Of a DNA stretch of 64,000 nt, positions 36,668-46,171 are shown piece after piece. How positions within the stretch are numbered: the stretch's first letter is position 1; each line of letters begins with the position of its first letter. A model generated the notes under the pieces. That model did no database searches and was not told the origin of the DNA. It was given only the letters and a program-made list of their open reading frames with translations. Source of the DNA: Limosilactobacillus reuteri (GTDB lineage: Bacteria > Bacillota > Bacilli > Lactobacillales > Lactobacillaceae); NCBI RefSeq assembly GCF_003072625.1, contig NZ_CP027805.1, forward strand, positions 1,114,001 to 1,178,000, given 5' to 3'. Made by a program: the position numbers and the translations under genes.

Positions 36668-37168
36668 TCAGAATTTATTTATCACCCGTTTTACTTCTTT
36701 AACAAGTTCAGCAGGTGTTTCTTCGCCATATACCTTCTTATGAGCCTTGTTCAGGATATGTAAAACTGTTCGAATAAAGAGATCAAGTGCCAACTTACGA
36801 AGTTTCATATAAACACAATAATCACCAAAGTAGGTTCGTTCGAAGAGCTCCCTTTTCACCTTCCCCAGGCGATGCATCCAGTATTCAAAGAGGGAAAGCT
36901 GGTCATTAGCAACTTCATCAGCAGCACTTACAATTCGTCGAAAAGTGCGCTCAGAAGTAGCAATTTGGACATGGTATTTGTCTCCTGCTCGGCCATTCAT
37001 AATCATTTCTACCCTCTTATCACTCTCTAACGCACTAGCATCCTCCATCAAATGAACCATGTAATAAATAACCTGTTCATTTGATGATCCACAAGTTGGC
37101 ACTAGGCGATAGTGACCGGCGACATACCCCCGTGTTTGACAACCGACTTTAGCAAAGTGGACTTCCAT
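36668..37168 (-). CDS. Hypothetical protein, 166 residues
   Basis: Unrecognised. It begins MEVHFAKVGCQTRGYVAGHY at ATG 37168. The open frame reaches a GTG at 37192, but that lies in the IS200/IS605 end. It contains VIYYMVHLMEDASALES, an arginine-rich middle (RTFRRIVSAADE), an aromatic stretch YFGDYCVYMKLRKLALDLFI and a basic C-terminus. It looks soluble and mostly helical. The IS sits about 20 bp upstream, so its native promoter and ribosome binding site were probably displaced. Confidence 0.5.
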   Translation of the reverse strand: MEVHFAKVGCQTRGYVAGHYRLVPTCGSSNEQVIYYMVHLMEDASALESDKRVEMIMNGRAGDKYHVQIATSERTFRRIVSAADEVANDQLSLFEYWMHRLGKVKRELFERTYFGDYCVYMKLRKLALDLFIRTVLHILNKAHKKVYGEETPAELVKEVKRVINKF

Positions 37169-37187
37169 TTCATACTCTTGAACTACT

Positions 37188-37400
37188 CCCACTTAGCTAA
37201 GCCTTCGGCTTAAGCTTGAAGTGGGAGATTCTGGGAACATCGCATACTTACTTTACTGATTCTAAGTGAACTTTTGAGCAGAGGTTACGAATATTAACCA
37301 AGGTTCGTCCCGAACCTAATTAGCTTAATTATTGGATAGCTAATCCTTTACTTAAAATTACTTTTGCTGCGTTGATATCACGATCTAGATGAGAGCCACA
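37188..37400 (-). ncRNA. Candidate TnpB guide RNA (omega RNA)
   Basis: In IS200/IS605 elements an RNA made from the end of tnpB and the 3' untranslated part guides TnpB; its guide is the sequence directly outside the right end. Here the non-coding part 37328-37188 ends in a strong hairpin. The guide would begin just past 37188 toward lower coordinates, in the start of the gene at 36668-37168. The 5' boundary is a guess. Known for the family, not shown here. Confidence 0.45.
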
Positions 37401-38504
37401 ATTAGGACAATCCCATTCACGAACATCTAGCCATTCTGATTTATCTAAACCTAACCGATGATTGTTTTGCCCACAGTTAATACAGATTTGACTAGTATAT
37501 GATGGGTTGACCTGAATGAGTTTCTTTCCATACCAATCGCATTTGTATTGCAAAATACTAACTAGCTTAGACCAACTAGCGTTGGTAATCGCCCGAGCTA
37601 GTTTATGATTTTTCAGCATACCTTTAACGTTAAGTTTTTCTAGCACAATGATGTCATATTGTTTAACTAACTTGGTTGTGAACTTTTGTAACTGATCCAA
37701 CCGTTGGTTGGCGATTTTTTGACGATACTTAGCAACCATGACCCGAGCTTTTTGGTAATTTTTGAAGTCGTCTAATTGTCGTGGAGCTAAGACCTTATTA
37801 TGGTAATCCCAAGCAATGGCTCGTTTAGCTAATAGGTAGCGTCGACTGCATAATTTTTCCCAATGGTGCAGTTTTTTACGATATTTATCTTCAAAATGGT
37901 GAATCGGCTCTTTGTAACCGTCAGACAAATTAAGTAATGATTTTAAGCCTAAATCACCACCAATGTACTTACCAGTCTTAGGTAATGTTTGGTTTTCACA
38001 TTCAGCTAAAACGGTAATGTAGTATTGATTAGCAACAGTTAAACGAACCGTAACGTTCTTGATTTTGCCTTGCGGCAAACATCCTGATCGAAAGTAAACT
38101 ATCCCTAATTTAGGCAATTTAATATGGTGATCGTCGATTACCTTAATGTTATGGTTAACACATTTCGAGTTATAGCTTTGCGTATACTTTCGTGACTTAA
38201 AGTGCGGAAACTTATTTTGTCCTTTAAAAAAACGCTGAAAGGCATCGGCTAAGTTACGATTTGCACTTTGCAAAGCTGTTGATTCGGCCTGCTTTAACCA
38301 AGGATATTCTTCCTTGAGTCGTTTAAGCAGATTGTTCATGCCGAAGGCATTAACGAACTTGGCTTCGGGATTATTCTTTCGCCGTTCAATTTGCATATTA
38401 AGCATCTGATTCCACACAAAACGAGTGCAACCGAAGGTTTGCATTAAACGGTCGCATTGCCCGGAATTAGGATATATACGCATTTTCACGGCTTTAAGAA
38501 CCAT
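37329..38504 (-). CDS. tnpB: TnpB, RNA-guided nuclease of IS200/IS605
   Basis: A 391-residue protein with an N-terminal OrfB_IS605 part (KAVKMRIYPNSGQCDRLMQT), a RuvC-like core with D in IGGDLGLKSL, E in IIVLEKLNVKGM and D in SHLDRDINAAK, and a zinc finger in CINCGQN...CPNCGS. All three catalytic acids and four cysteines are present, so the nuclease should be functional. Starts in TAATG overlap with tnpA. Known TnpB proteins cut at the donor site after transposon loss, using an omega RNA. Confidence 0.92.
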   Translation of the reverse strand: MVLKAVKMRIYPNSGQCDRLMQTFGCTRFVWNQMLNMQIERRKNNPEAKFVNAFGMNNLLKRLKEEYPWLKQAESTALQSANRNLADAFQRFFKGQNKFPHFKSRKYTQSYNSKCVNHNIKVIDDHHIKLPKLGIVYFRSGCLPQGKIKNVTVRLTVANQYYITVLAECENQTLPKTGKYIGGDLGLKSLLNLSDGYKEPIHHFEDKYRKKLHHWEKLCSRRYLLAKRAIAWDYHNKVLAPRQLDDFKNYQKARVMVAKYRQKIANQRLDQLQKFTTKLVKQYDIIVLEKLNVKGMLKNHKLARAITNASWSKLVSILQYKCDWYGKKLIQVNPSYTSQICINCGQNNHRLGLDKSEWLDVREWDCPNCGSHLDRDINAAKVILSKGLAIQ

Positions 38505-38914
38505 TACTTTCTCCCTTGACTCTCAATGTATTTCTTTACTACTTCTAACGGTGCACCACCAGTACTAATCAAGCAATAGCTCTGCGTCCAAAAAGCTGAT
38601 TTCCACAATTGATGCTTAATCTGCGGAAATAGTTTCTTGACCATTCGAGAACTTGATGATTTATAAGCGTTCAGGAACTTAGCCATTTCCGTATGCGGTG
38701 TTGCACGGAACAAAACATGAACATGATCAATATCATGGTTCCATTCTTGGAGATTGATACCATAAGATTGACCAACTACTACAAAACGATGTTTTAGATA
38801 CTCAGATATTTCATCGTTAATGACTTTACGTCGGTATTTAACAACCATTACTAAATGGTAATTTAGTAGATATACTGAGTGCTGATTACTGTCTAATTCT
38901 ATTGTTATCACCAC
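38504..38914 (-). CDS. tnpA: Y1 transposase TnpA of IS200/IS605
   Basis: A 136-residue HUH single-strand transposase. DIDHVHVLFRATP holds the His-hydrophobic-His motif and TQSYCLISTGGAPLEVVKKY the catalytic Tyr helix. It moves the element through single-stranded circles during replication. The start is GTG (38914). Normal length, apparently intact. Confidence 0.9.
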   Translation of the reverse strand: MVITIELDSNQHSVYLLNYHLVMVVKYRRKVINDEISEYLKHRFVVVGQSYGINLQEWNHDIDHVHVLFRATPHTEMAKFLNAYKSSSSRMVKKLFPQIKHQLWKSAFWTQSYCLISTGGAPLEVVKKYIESQGRK

Positions 38915-38992
38915 GATTCTTTAACGTATACTAAATATACAATAGTGCAAAAGAAAAAGCACTATCGTGCTTTAAGGGGGATGAATCGCCAA

Positions 38993-39211
38993 TTATGGAT
39001 AAATTAGATTCGCCTGTGCAAAGCGACTAAGGACATCTTTCAACCGTTCCCGAATAAGCAGCTGTTCCCCATCGGCAGTTAAGACAAACGTTCGATTTTG
39101 ATCGTAAGCCGTTAGCAGTAAGGTGTTATCCCACTGAACCAAGTAGTTTGCTACCTCCCCATCAATTTTTAATTTATCCAGCATGGTCATATCAATTGTT
39201 TTACGAACCAC
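38993..39211 (-). CDS. Hypothetical protein, 72 residues
   Basis: A small protein starting at GTG 39211, 8 nt after GGAGGAG: VRKTIDMTMLDKLKIDGE, ending RLKDVLSRFAQANLIYP. The ATG at 39268 of the longer frame has no ribosome binding site. It has a beta-rich middle (YLVQWDNTLLLTAYDQNRTF). No family is recognised. The IS200/IS605 element begins about 12 bp after its stop, so its terminator may have been displaced. Confidence 0.55.
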   Translation of the reverse strand: MVRKTIDMTMLDKLKIDGEVANYLVQWDNTLLLTAYDQNRTFVLTADGEQLLIRERLKDVLSRFAQANLIYP

Positions 39212-39385
39212 AATTATCTCCTCCAAGCAAATCATAAAAAAGTGCAAATTCGTTGTAAAACGGTTCACTTTTAACTTGAATATTAAGATACTGGGATAAA
39301 TCTACCCTGTCAACGTCTTTTTAGGACACTTTCGCCCTGTTTTATCGTTCGCCAAGACAACGGATTTTTTGATAAGTTAACGGTA

Positions 39386-39401
39386 CTCAAGAGCTCTTGA
39401 G
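39386..39401 (+). promoter_or_regulatory. Perfect 16-bp palindrome upstream of the sigma factor gene
   Basis: CTCAAGAGCTCTTGAG is a perfect palindrome 27 bp before the preferred start of the sigma factor gene. The position between promoter and ribosome binding site is typical of a repressor site. The binding protein is unknown. Confidence 0.5.
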
Positions 39402-39427
39402 AATATTTTTAAAGGATGTTCTCAACA

Positions 39428-40003
39428 ATGAATTACAAAAAAATTTCTGACGGTCTAACTTTTCTGATGAGCGATAAGCGGATCACGATTGTTCATGGAG
39501 TATTAAAGAGTCTCGGGATCTCACCGCGCCGGGACGACTATGATGATTTTGTCCAAGATGCTTCGATTATCTTTGCCCAGGCCTACGCTGATTTCTTACA
39601 GGAGACAGATGAGGTCGAAAACGAACGGGACTTGATGTGTTTTGCTTACCAACGGATGCGCTGGCGTTTACTTGACCGGTTACGGCGGCATCAACTTGAA
39701 AGTTTCCTCTTTAATTACACCCTAGACAACGAAGAAGATGAGCATGACTACGACGAGACAATGGTTGACCATACAGCGACCGTCCCATTTGCTCACCTAG
39801 AAAATAGTGACTTTCTTAACTACCTCTATCACCACTGTCTCCGCGTTCAACAACGGTATTTGATCGCCAAACTCAACCACCATTTGAGTGACCGGCAGAT
39901 TGCGGATGAGTACCAGGTCAGCCGGGCAGCCGTTTCGCAGTGGCGGCGCGGAGTAATTACCCGTGCCCACCAGCTTCGTGCTAAAATGAAAGGAGAGTTT
40001 TGA
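39428..40003 (+). CDS. Sigma-70-like factor, ComX/SigH type
   Basis: A 191-residue protein resembling the alternative sigma factors of lactic acid bacteria. It has a region-2-like part (DDYDDFVQDASIIFAQAYADF and MCFAYQRMRWRLLDRLRRHQ) and a region-4 helix-turn-helix (HHLSDRQIADEYQVSRAAVSQWRRG). In lactobacilli such factors are linked to competence genes. The ATG at 39428 is preferred because AAAGG directly abuts the earlier ATG (39416). A palindrome at 39386 lies upstream and a small acidic protein gene follows within 10 bp. Confidence 0.78.
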   Translation: MNYKKISDGLTFLMSDKRITIVHGVLKSLGISPRRDDYDDFVQDASIIFAQAYADFLQETDEVENERDLMCFAYQRMRWRLLDRLRRHQLESFLFNYTLDNEEDEHDYDETMVDHTATVPFAHLENSDFLNYLYHHCLRVQQRYLIAKLNHHLSDRQIADEYQVSRAAVSQWRRGVITRAHQLRAKMKGEF

Positions 40004-40012
40004 GGTGAGAAT

Positions 40013-40249
40013 GTGGAAAAACATGAAATTGACCACCAAGCTAAGTGGCTCCATATTAAGTATGATGGCGAAGATCGCGATGATGAGTGTATTAATGAGC
40101 TTAGCATTTATCAAAACGCTGACGAATCTGAGCTGCAAATGCTGGTGTCAAATATTGATTTTGATAATATCAGCCATGATAATACTTTTGCATTAACAAA
40201 AGAGGATGCGAGGGTGTTGATTGAGTATTTAAAAGATTGGATTAACTAA
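40013..40249 (+). CDS. Small acidic protein downstream of the sigma factor
   Basis: A 78-residue protein starting at GTG 40013 behind GAGGTGAG, very acidic (IKYDGEDRDDECINELS, SNIDFDNISHD), with a C-terminal helix (KEDARVLIEYLKDWI). It is the second gene of the sigma operon, 9 nt after it, and ends at a terminator. Unrecognised. Position and charge would allow an anti-sigma or DNA-mimic role, which is only a guess. Confidence 0.6.
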   Translation: MEKHEIDHQAKWLHIKYDGEDRDDECINELSIYQNADESELQMLVSNIDFDNISHDNTFALTKEDARVLIEYLKDWIN

Positions 40250-40284
40250 AAAAACAGGTCTGGATTGCTCCAGGCCTGTTTTTT
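40247..40284 (+). terminator. Terminator, bidirectional
   Basis: ACAGGTCTGGA-TTGC-TCCAGGCCTGT with A-run before and T6 after. It ends the sigma factor operon and serves the convergent gene at 40291-40803. Confidence 0.85.
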
Positions 40285-40290
40285 ATTCAC

Positions 40291-40803
40291 TTACTTGATC
40301 TTTTCCCGATCAAAACTTTCACCCAACATCTTCCAATAATCCATGATCATCGCAAAGTCAATCGGACCTTGAATCTCGAGGTCAAGTTGGGTAATTTTTT
40401 GCAACTCATTACTCAATAAGACCCGGAAGTCAGTTAGTTTAATAATCGTTGAATGGGGCGATGGTGGGACTAAACTAAGGACGTGATCCATGAGATCCTC
40501 AATCAATCCCGAGTAGAAGTCCATTAAGTCCTCACTTGGCAAGGCAGTTGGTTCTAATAAATGCTCTCGCTCTTTGTCAAAAATCTTATACCAGTGCGAC
40601 ATGGAGTTCCAGTACGCATTGTAGAGGCGTTTGCTTTCCTTATCAGCGTATGCTAACTGGTAACGGCTTAAAACTTTCCACTGTTCTAACAAATCAACAT
40701 AGAGTGATTCATGAGGGAAAGCCGTGTATTCCCGGGTTTCCTTAATAAAGTGCGCCAAATCATCAGTCATCTGAACCGGTGTTTTTATTTTCATTTCTCT
40801 CAT
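40291..40803 (-). CDS. Hypothetical protein, 170 residues
   Basis: An unrecognised soluble, mostly helical protein: VQMTDDLAHFIKETREYTAF, YWNSMSHWYKIFDKEREHL, DLMDFYSGLIEDLMDHVLSL. There is an alternative start at ATG 40794 (MKIKTP). Two ribosome binding site candidates (AAGGAAA, GAGAGAA) do not decide. It lies 45 bp downstream of glpK on the same strand and could be co-transcribed, but no functional link is apparent. Confidence 0.5.
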   Translation of the reverse strand: MREMKIKTPVQMTDDLAHFIKETREYTAFPHESLYVDLLEQWKVLSRYQLAYADKESKRLYNAYWNSMSHWYKIFDKEREHLLEPTALPSEDLMDFYSGLIEDLMDHVLSLVPPSPHSTIIKLTDFRVLLSNELQKITQLDLEIQGPIDFAMIMDYWKMLGESFDREKIK

Positions 40804-40847
40804 TTTCCTTTTACATTAGTTTGTTGAATGGTGAGCGGTGTTTTTAG

Positions 40848-42350
<1,503 letters not shown>

Positions 42351-42483
42351 TTATATTCATCCTTTCGCTGCTAATTGCGAGCAGTTTCTACCTATATAGT
42401 AGGAAGAAACTTGATGGATTTTAGATCATACAAAAAAGCCACCGTGCAAAGACTGAACTGCCTCCCCGATGACTCTCTTGTTG

Positions 42484-42669
42484 TTACTTGTCGCTGACCA
42501 TCTTACCAGCTACACTATAGCGGTCTTTGCGCATCTCATTCAACACGATATGCACCCGTTCAGCAGGAACGTTGGCATTCTTTGAAATTGCTGCTGTAAC
42601 ATCCTTTACGAGAGCCTTTAACTGCTCATCGGTCCGGCCTTCAATTAAGTCAATATGAACTAATGGCAT
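42484..42669 (-). CDS. 4-oxalocrotonate tautomerase family protein
   Basis: A 61-residue protein with the catalytic Pro directly after the initiator Met (MPLVHIDLIEGRTDEQLKAL) and the family's arginine near residue 39 (AERVHIVLNEM). Tautomerases of this size form hexamers. The physiological substrate in lactobacilli is unknown. GGAGG precedes the ATG. Confidence 0.88.
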   Translation of the reverse strand: MPLVHIDLIEGRTDEQLKALVKDVTAAISKNANVPAERVHIVLNEMRKDRYSVAGKMVSDK

Positions 42670-42749
42670 AATCCGTGCCTCCTTCTAAATTCATTTAAAA
42701 TCTTACCATAATAGCGCTTTTACGGCAATTGCATTAACAAAAAAATATT

Positions 42750-44579
42750 TTAATTAATGCCGCGCAAGGCTTCACGAACCTCTTCGGCTGCTTTCCGATC
42801 CCCAGTAAAGAGGATATGATCACCATACTCGATAATCGTATCACCATGCGGATCGATTGGCTTGCGCTTCCGGAAAATCCGACTAATCGTAATGTCATTA
42901 ACAAATGGCAATGTATGCAGTTCACGTCCAGTATAACGTGAATTAAGGACGGTTGCTTCGTATAGGCCAGCTTCAGTATCGGTCAACATCCGCAAGATCA
43001 ATGGTGATTCAATTAAGGCACGCAGGACACTGCTTTGAACATTGAAACTATTAAAGATCTCAATCCCTTTTTCCCGAAGCGCATTAATATCTTTGGGATC
43101 CAGCCGCGGATTGTTTTGGCTGGCAATAACCCGTTTTACCCCATGCTCTTTGGCGATCTGAGCTAACCGCGCTGACTTATGATCATTTAAGAACCCAACA
43201 ACAACAATATCACAGTCAAAGTATCCTCCCTGCTCCAGGGCCTCCGCGTCAAGCTTCGGCAGATATTCTAAATGTTTTACCTGACTATTATAGGTCTTGA
43301 AGTTATTTTCATTGTCCGTAACCATCCGCACGTCATACCAGTTTTTATATAGTTGTTGGGAAATCGGAACAGTTAAGGTATTGGTTCCGATAAAATTAAC
43401 CTTTTGCTTGATCAAATCAGATTTTTCAAGCTTATACATTGAATTGAAGACGATTGGCGCAATGATACAGACAATTACGGCGGCCAATGTAAAGGCATCG
43501 GATTGCGCACTAGTAATTGCATGCAAATTCCGCGCAACTTGCAAGGTTGGCAATACTAAGGTAATCGTTGTCGCTACTAAAAAGCTGCCGCCAAATGAAT
43601 TGCGAGGCTTAAAACGGCGCCGATAAATGAACATGGTTGGCAATTTAGCAAGTAAAAAGCCGATGACCAAAATCGGAATCAGGGCGAGTGCTTGGCGGTT
43701 AGCAAATAAATTCTTCAAGTCAAGGCGGTCACCCGTCATGATAAAGAAAAACGGGATCAAGAAACCATAACCAATTGAGTTTAATCGGTCTTCAGTGGCT
43801 TCACTTGGTTCAAGCAGTTTCATGACCATCCCGGCGAGGAAGGCTCCCAGGATATTTTCCGCTCCCACCGTCTCGGCGATTGTTACTAAGGCGAAGATCA
43901 AGAAGAAAGCTAACCGAATATCAAGTTGAGTGGTTGATTTGGAAATTTTATTAAACCAAATAAACGGTTGCTTAAAACGCCGCAAGAGGAAAAAGGCTGC
44001 CAAGAAAAGAAAGACAATTAAGCCCAAGCGTTTGGCATTGCCCCCATTAATGGATGCATAGAAGGTCAATGCAAGCATCGGGATCACTTCCCCTAATACC
44101 GCCGTCAATAAGAGGGTCTGCCCCACTGGCTTTTGTAAAATATCCTTTTCCTTTAACGTCGCGATAACAACTCCGAGGGCGACGGTTGAAAAAATAATTG
44201 TCGCTAACAAAACATCGCTAAATAAGTGCAAACGGCTAATAATTAAAGCAATCACAAATGAAGAAACAACAATAAGGCCAAACGCTTGTGAAGCCATAAT
44301 TACTGGCGATTTACCATCACGTTTTTTCCCGGGGGTTTTACGAAAAAGATCAAAATTAATCTCCATCCCCGACAAAAACATTAACATAATAACCCCCAAC
44401 GACGACAAGAAATTCAACGTCCAATTGGGGTTAACGATATTAAAAAAACTTTTTCCGAGAATAATACCAGTTAAGATTTCCGCAATCGCCGTTGGAATCG
44501 AGGAAACCTTAAACCGTGCCATAATAATAGGAATAATTAACGTCGCTAATATAACAATTAACAGTGATAATTGTTGCAT
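42750..44579 (-). CDS. CPA2-family cation:proton antiporter with RCK domain
   Basis: A 609-residue protein. Residues 1 to about 385 form a 12-13-helix Na+/H+ exchanger domain (ALTFYASINGG, GAENILGAFLAGMVMK, FIMTGDRLDL). From about 440 a Rossmann-type TrkA-N domain follows (FDCDIVVVGFLNDHKSARLA), then a TrkA-C part (ATVLNSRYTGRELHTLPF). It probably exchanges K+ or Na+ for H+ with nucleotide gating. The glycine-rich loop of TrkA-N is atypical (VGFLNDH), so ligand use may differ. Single gene. Confidence 0.85.
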   Translation of the reverse strand: MQQLSLLIVILATLIIPIIMARFKVSSIPTAIAEILTGIILGKSFFNIVNPNWTLNFLSSLGVIMLMFLSGMEINFDLFRKTPGKKRDGKSPVIMASQAFGLIVVSSFVIALIISRLHLFSDVLLATIIFSTVALGVVIATLKEKDILQKPVGQTLLLTAVLGEVIPMLALTFYASINGGNAKRLGLIVFLFLAAFFLLRRFKQPFIWFNKISKSTTQLDIRLAFFLIFALVTIAETVGAENILGAFLAGMVMKLLEPSEATEDRLNSIGYGFLIPFFFIMTGDRLDLKNLFANRQALALIPILVIGFLLAKLPTMFIYRRRFKPRNSFGGSFLVATTITLVLPTLQVARNLHAITSAQSDAFTLAAVIVCIIAPIVFNSMYKLEKSDLIKQKVNFIGTNTLTVPISQQLYKNWYDVRMVTDNENNFKTYNSQVKHLEYLPKLDAEALEQGGYFDCDIVVVGFLNDHKSARLAQIAKEHGVKRVIASQNNPRLDPKDINALREKGIEIFNSFNVQSSVLRALIESPLILRMLTDTEAGLYEATVLNSRYTGRELHTLPFVNDITISRIFRKRKPIDPHGDTIIEYGDHILFTGDRKAAEEVREALRGIN

Positions 44580-44716
44580 ATTATCCTCTCCCTTCCTATT
44601 TTATACAGCAATATTATATACTCCTTAACTTGAAATTAAAATATTCCAACTAAATCGACTTAAATCACGGTTCGCGGTACAATTAATATATTACACAAAA
44701 GGAGAATTTATTATCT

Positions 44717-46120
44717 ATGGGGAATAAATTAACTGCATGTACAAGTATATTAATCGGAAAGGATGCTAGTATCGACGGCACGATCATGATCGGTCGAAAT
44801 GAAGATGCTAAGGCTGCCTGGCCCAAGCACATGGTTGTTCACCAGCGTGGCGAAATGCCCAAGCACTTCATCTCTAAGGATACCCGTTTAGAGCTTGACT
44901 TGCCAGAAGAAAGCGCTCGATACACAGCTACTCCCGAATGGACAGATAAAGATGGTTTATTTGAAGAAGACGGGATTAATGAATACGATGTCGCAATGAG
45001 TGCAACCGAAAGTGCTTATTCAAATGCTCTTGTTTTAGGCTATGATCCGCTGGTTGAAAATGGGCTAAACGAAGAAGCAATGATCACCGTGGTGCTACCA
45101 TATGTCAAAACTGCTCGTGAAGGGGTTCAACGCCTTGGTAACTTGATTGCGAAGTACGGAACTGGCGAAACTAATGGAGTACTCTTCGCCGATAATGACG
45201 AGGCTTGGTACTTTGAAACCGGTGCAGGTCACTACTGGGTTGCGCAACGGATTCCGGATGATTCATACGCGGTGGTGGCAAACCAACTGGCAATTCAAGA
45301 GATTGACTTTAATGATTCTGCCAACTTCATGTCCCATCCGGGGATTCAAGAATTCGTTGAAAAACATGACTTGAACCCAGATCCATCGACTTTTAACTTC
45401 CGGAAGATCTTTGGGACGGCTGATCGGTCAGACGCAATCTACTCTGAACCGCGGGTATGGGCTGGTCACCAAATGTTTAGCCCCCGGCAAGCAACGGACG
45501 AGACACCAGAATCCACTGAATTGCCATTTATCATGAAGCCGGACCATAAGTTATCGATTTTTGATGCCCAGAACTATCTCAGTAATCACTATGAGGGAAC
45601 CGAATTCGATCCCCTTGGTCACGGTGAATACGCCCACAAGTACCGGCCAATTAGTTTAGCTAAGACCCAAGAGTCACATATTTTACAGATGAACCGGCCT
45701 GGTGCCAATATTCACTGGTTAGCAATGGGTGTTGCTGCCGAAAGTACCTATGTGCCATTCTTCAACGGCATTACCGATACGCCAGCCCCTTACAAGCGTG
45801 GAAAGTTGCCAGCCCAACTCAACTCCGCTTACTGGATTTTCAAGCATGCTAGCGTGTTAGTTGACAGCCACCTGCACGACTTTCTTCCTTTATTACGGGA
45901 CGTACAAAAAGAACGAAACGCCGCGGCCATTAAGATGATTGCGGAAACTGATCGTCGCCTCCCGAACCTTAAAGGTGAAGCACGAGCAACCTTCTTAACG
46001 CGGCAAAGTGACGACTATGTGACCGATACTTTAAATGCTTATAAGAAGTTAAGTCTTGAATTGATTACCAAGATGACTGATTATTGTGAATTAAACTTTA
46101 ATACAGATGAGAACCTGTAA
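44717..46120 (+). CDS. pepD: C69-family dipeptidase
   Basis: A 467-residue N-terminal-nucleophile hydrolase. The N-terminus TACTSILIGKDASIDGTIMI has the conserved Cys that becomes the nucleophile after removal of the first residues; IGRNEDAKAAWP follows as in PepD enzymes. It hydrolyses a broad range of dipeptides in the cytoplasm. Strong AAAGGAG site before the ATG. Full length, single gene. Confidence 0.92.
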   Translation: MGNKLTACTSILIGKDASIDGTIMIGRNEDAKAAWPKHMVVHQRGEMPKHFISKDTRLELDLPEESARYTATPEWTDKDGLFEEDGINEYDVAMSATESAYSNALVLGYDPLVENGLNEEAMITVVLPYVKTAREGVQRLGNLIAKYGTGETNGVLFADNDEAWYFETGAGHYWVAQRIPDDSYAVVANQLAIQEIDFNDSANFMSHPGIQEFVEKHDLNPDPSTFNFRKIFGTADRSDAIYSEPRVWAGHQMFSPRQATDETPESTELPFIMKPDHKLSIFDAQNYLSNHYEGTEFDPLGHGEYAHKYRPISLAKTQESHILQMNRPGANIHWLAMGVAAESTYVPFFNGITDTPAPYKRGKLPAQLNSAYWIFKHASVLVDSHLHDFLPLLRDVQKERNAAAIKMIAETDRRLPNLKGEARATFLTRQSDDYVTDTLNAYKKLSLELITKMTDYCELNFNTDENL

Positions 46121-46171
46121 GACAAAAAAGAAGCAGCTCCTAAGTTGGAAATTCCAGCTTAGGGGCTGCTT
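46121..46171 (-). terminator. Terminator behind the adhesin pseudogene
   Basis: AAGCAGCTCCTAAG pairs with CTTAGGGGCTGCTT, with T6 following on the minus strand. The adhesin frame's last codons lie inside the hairpin, so the original 3' end of the gene has been removed. It can also slow transcription leaving pepD. Confidence 0.75.

Larger units (their letters stand above)
37188..38980 (-). mobile_element. IS200/IS605-family element
   Basis: Carries tnpA and tnpB in TAATG overlap on the minus strand. Instead of inverted repeats it has terminal hairpins: AAAGCAC-TATC-GTGCTTT near the 5' end (38956-38973) and CCCACTT..AAGTGGG with an inner AGCTTAAGCC/GGCTTAGCT stem at the 3' end (37188-37225). 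Exact cleavage points are not visible. Confidence 0.85.
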
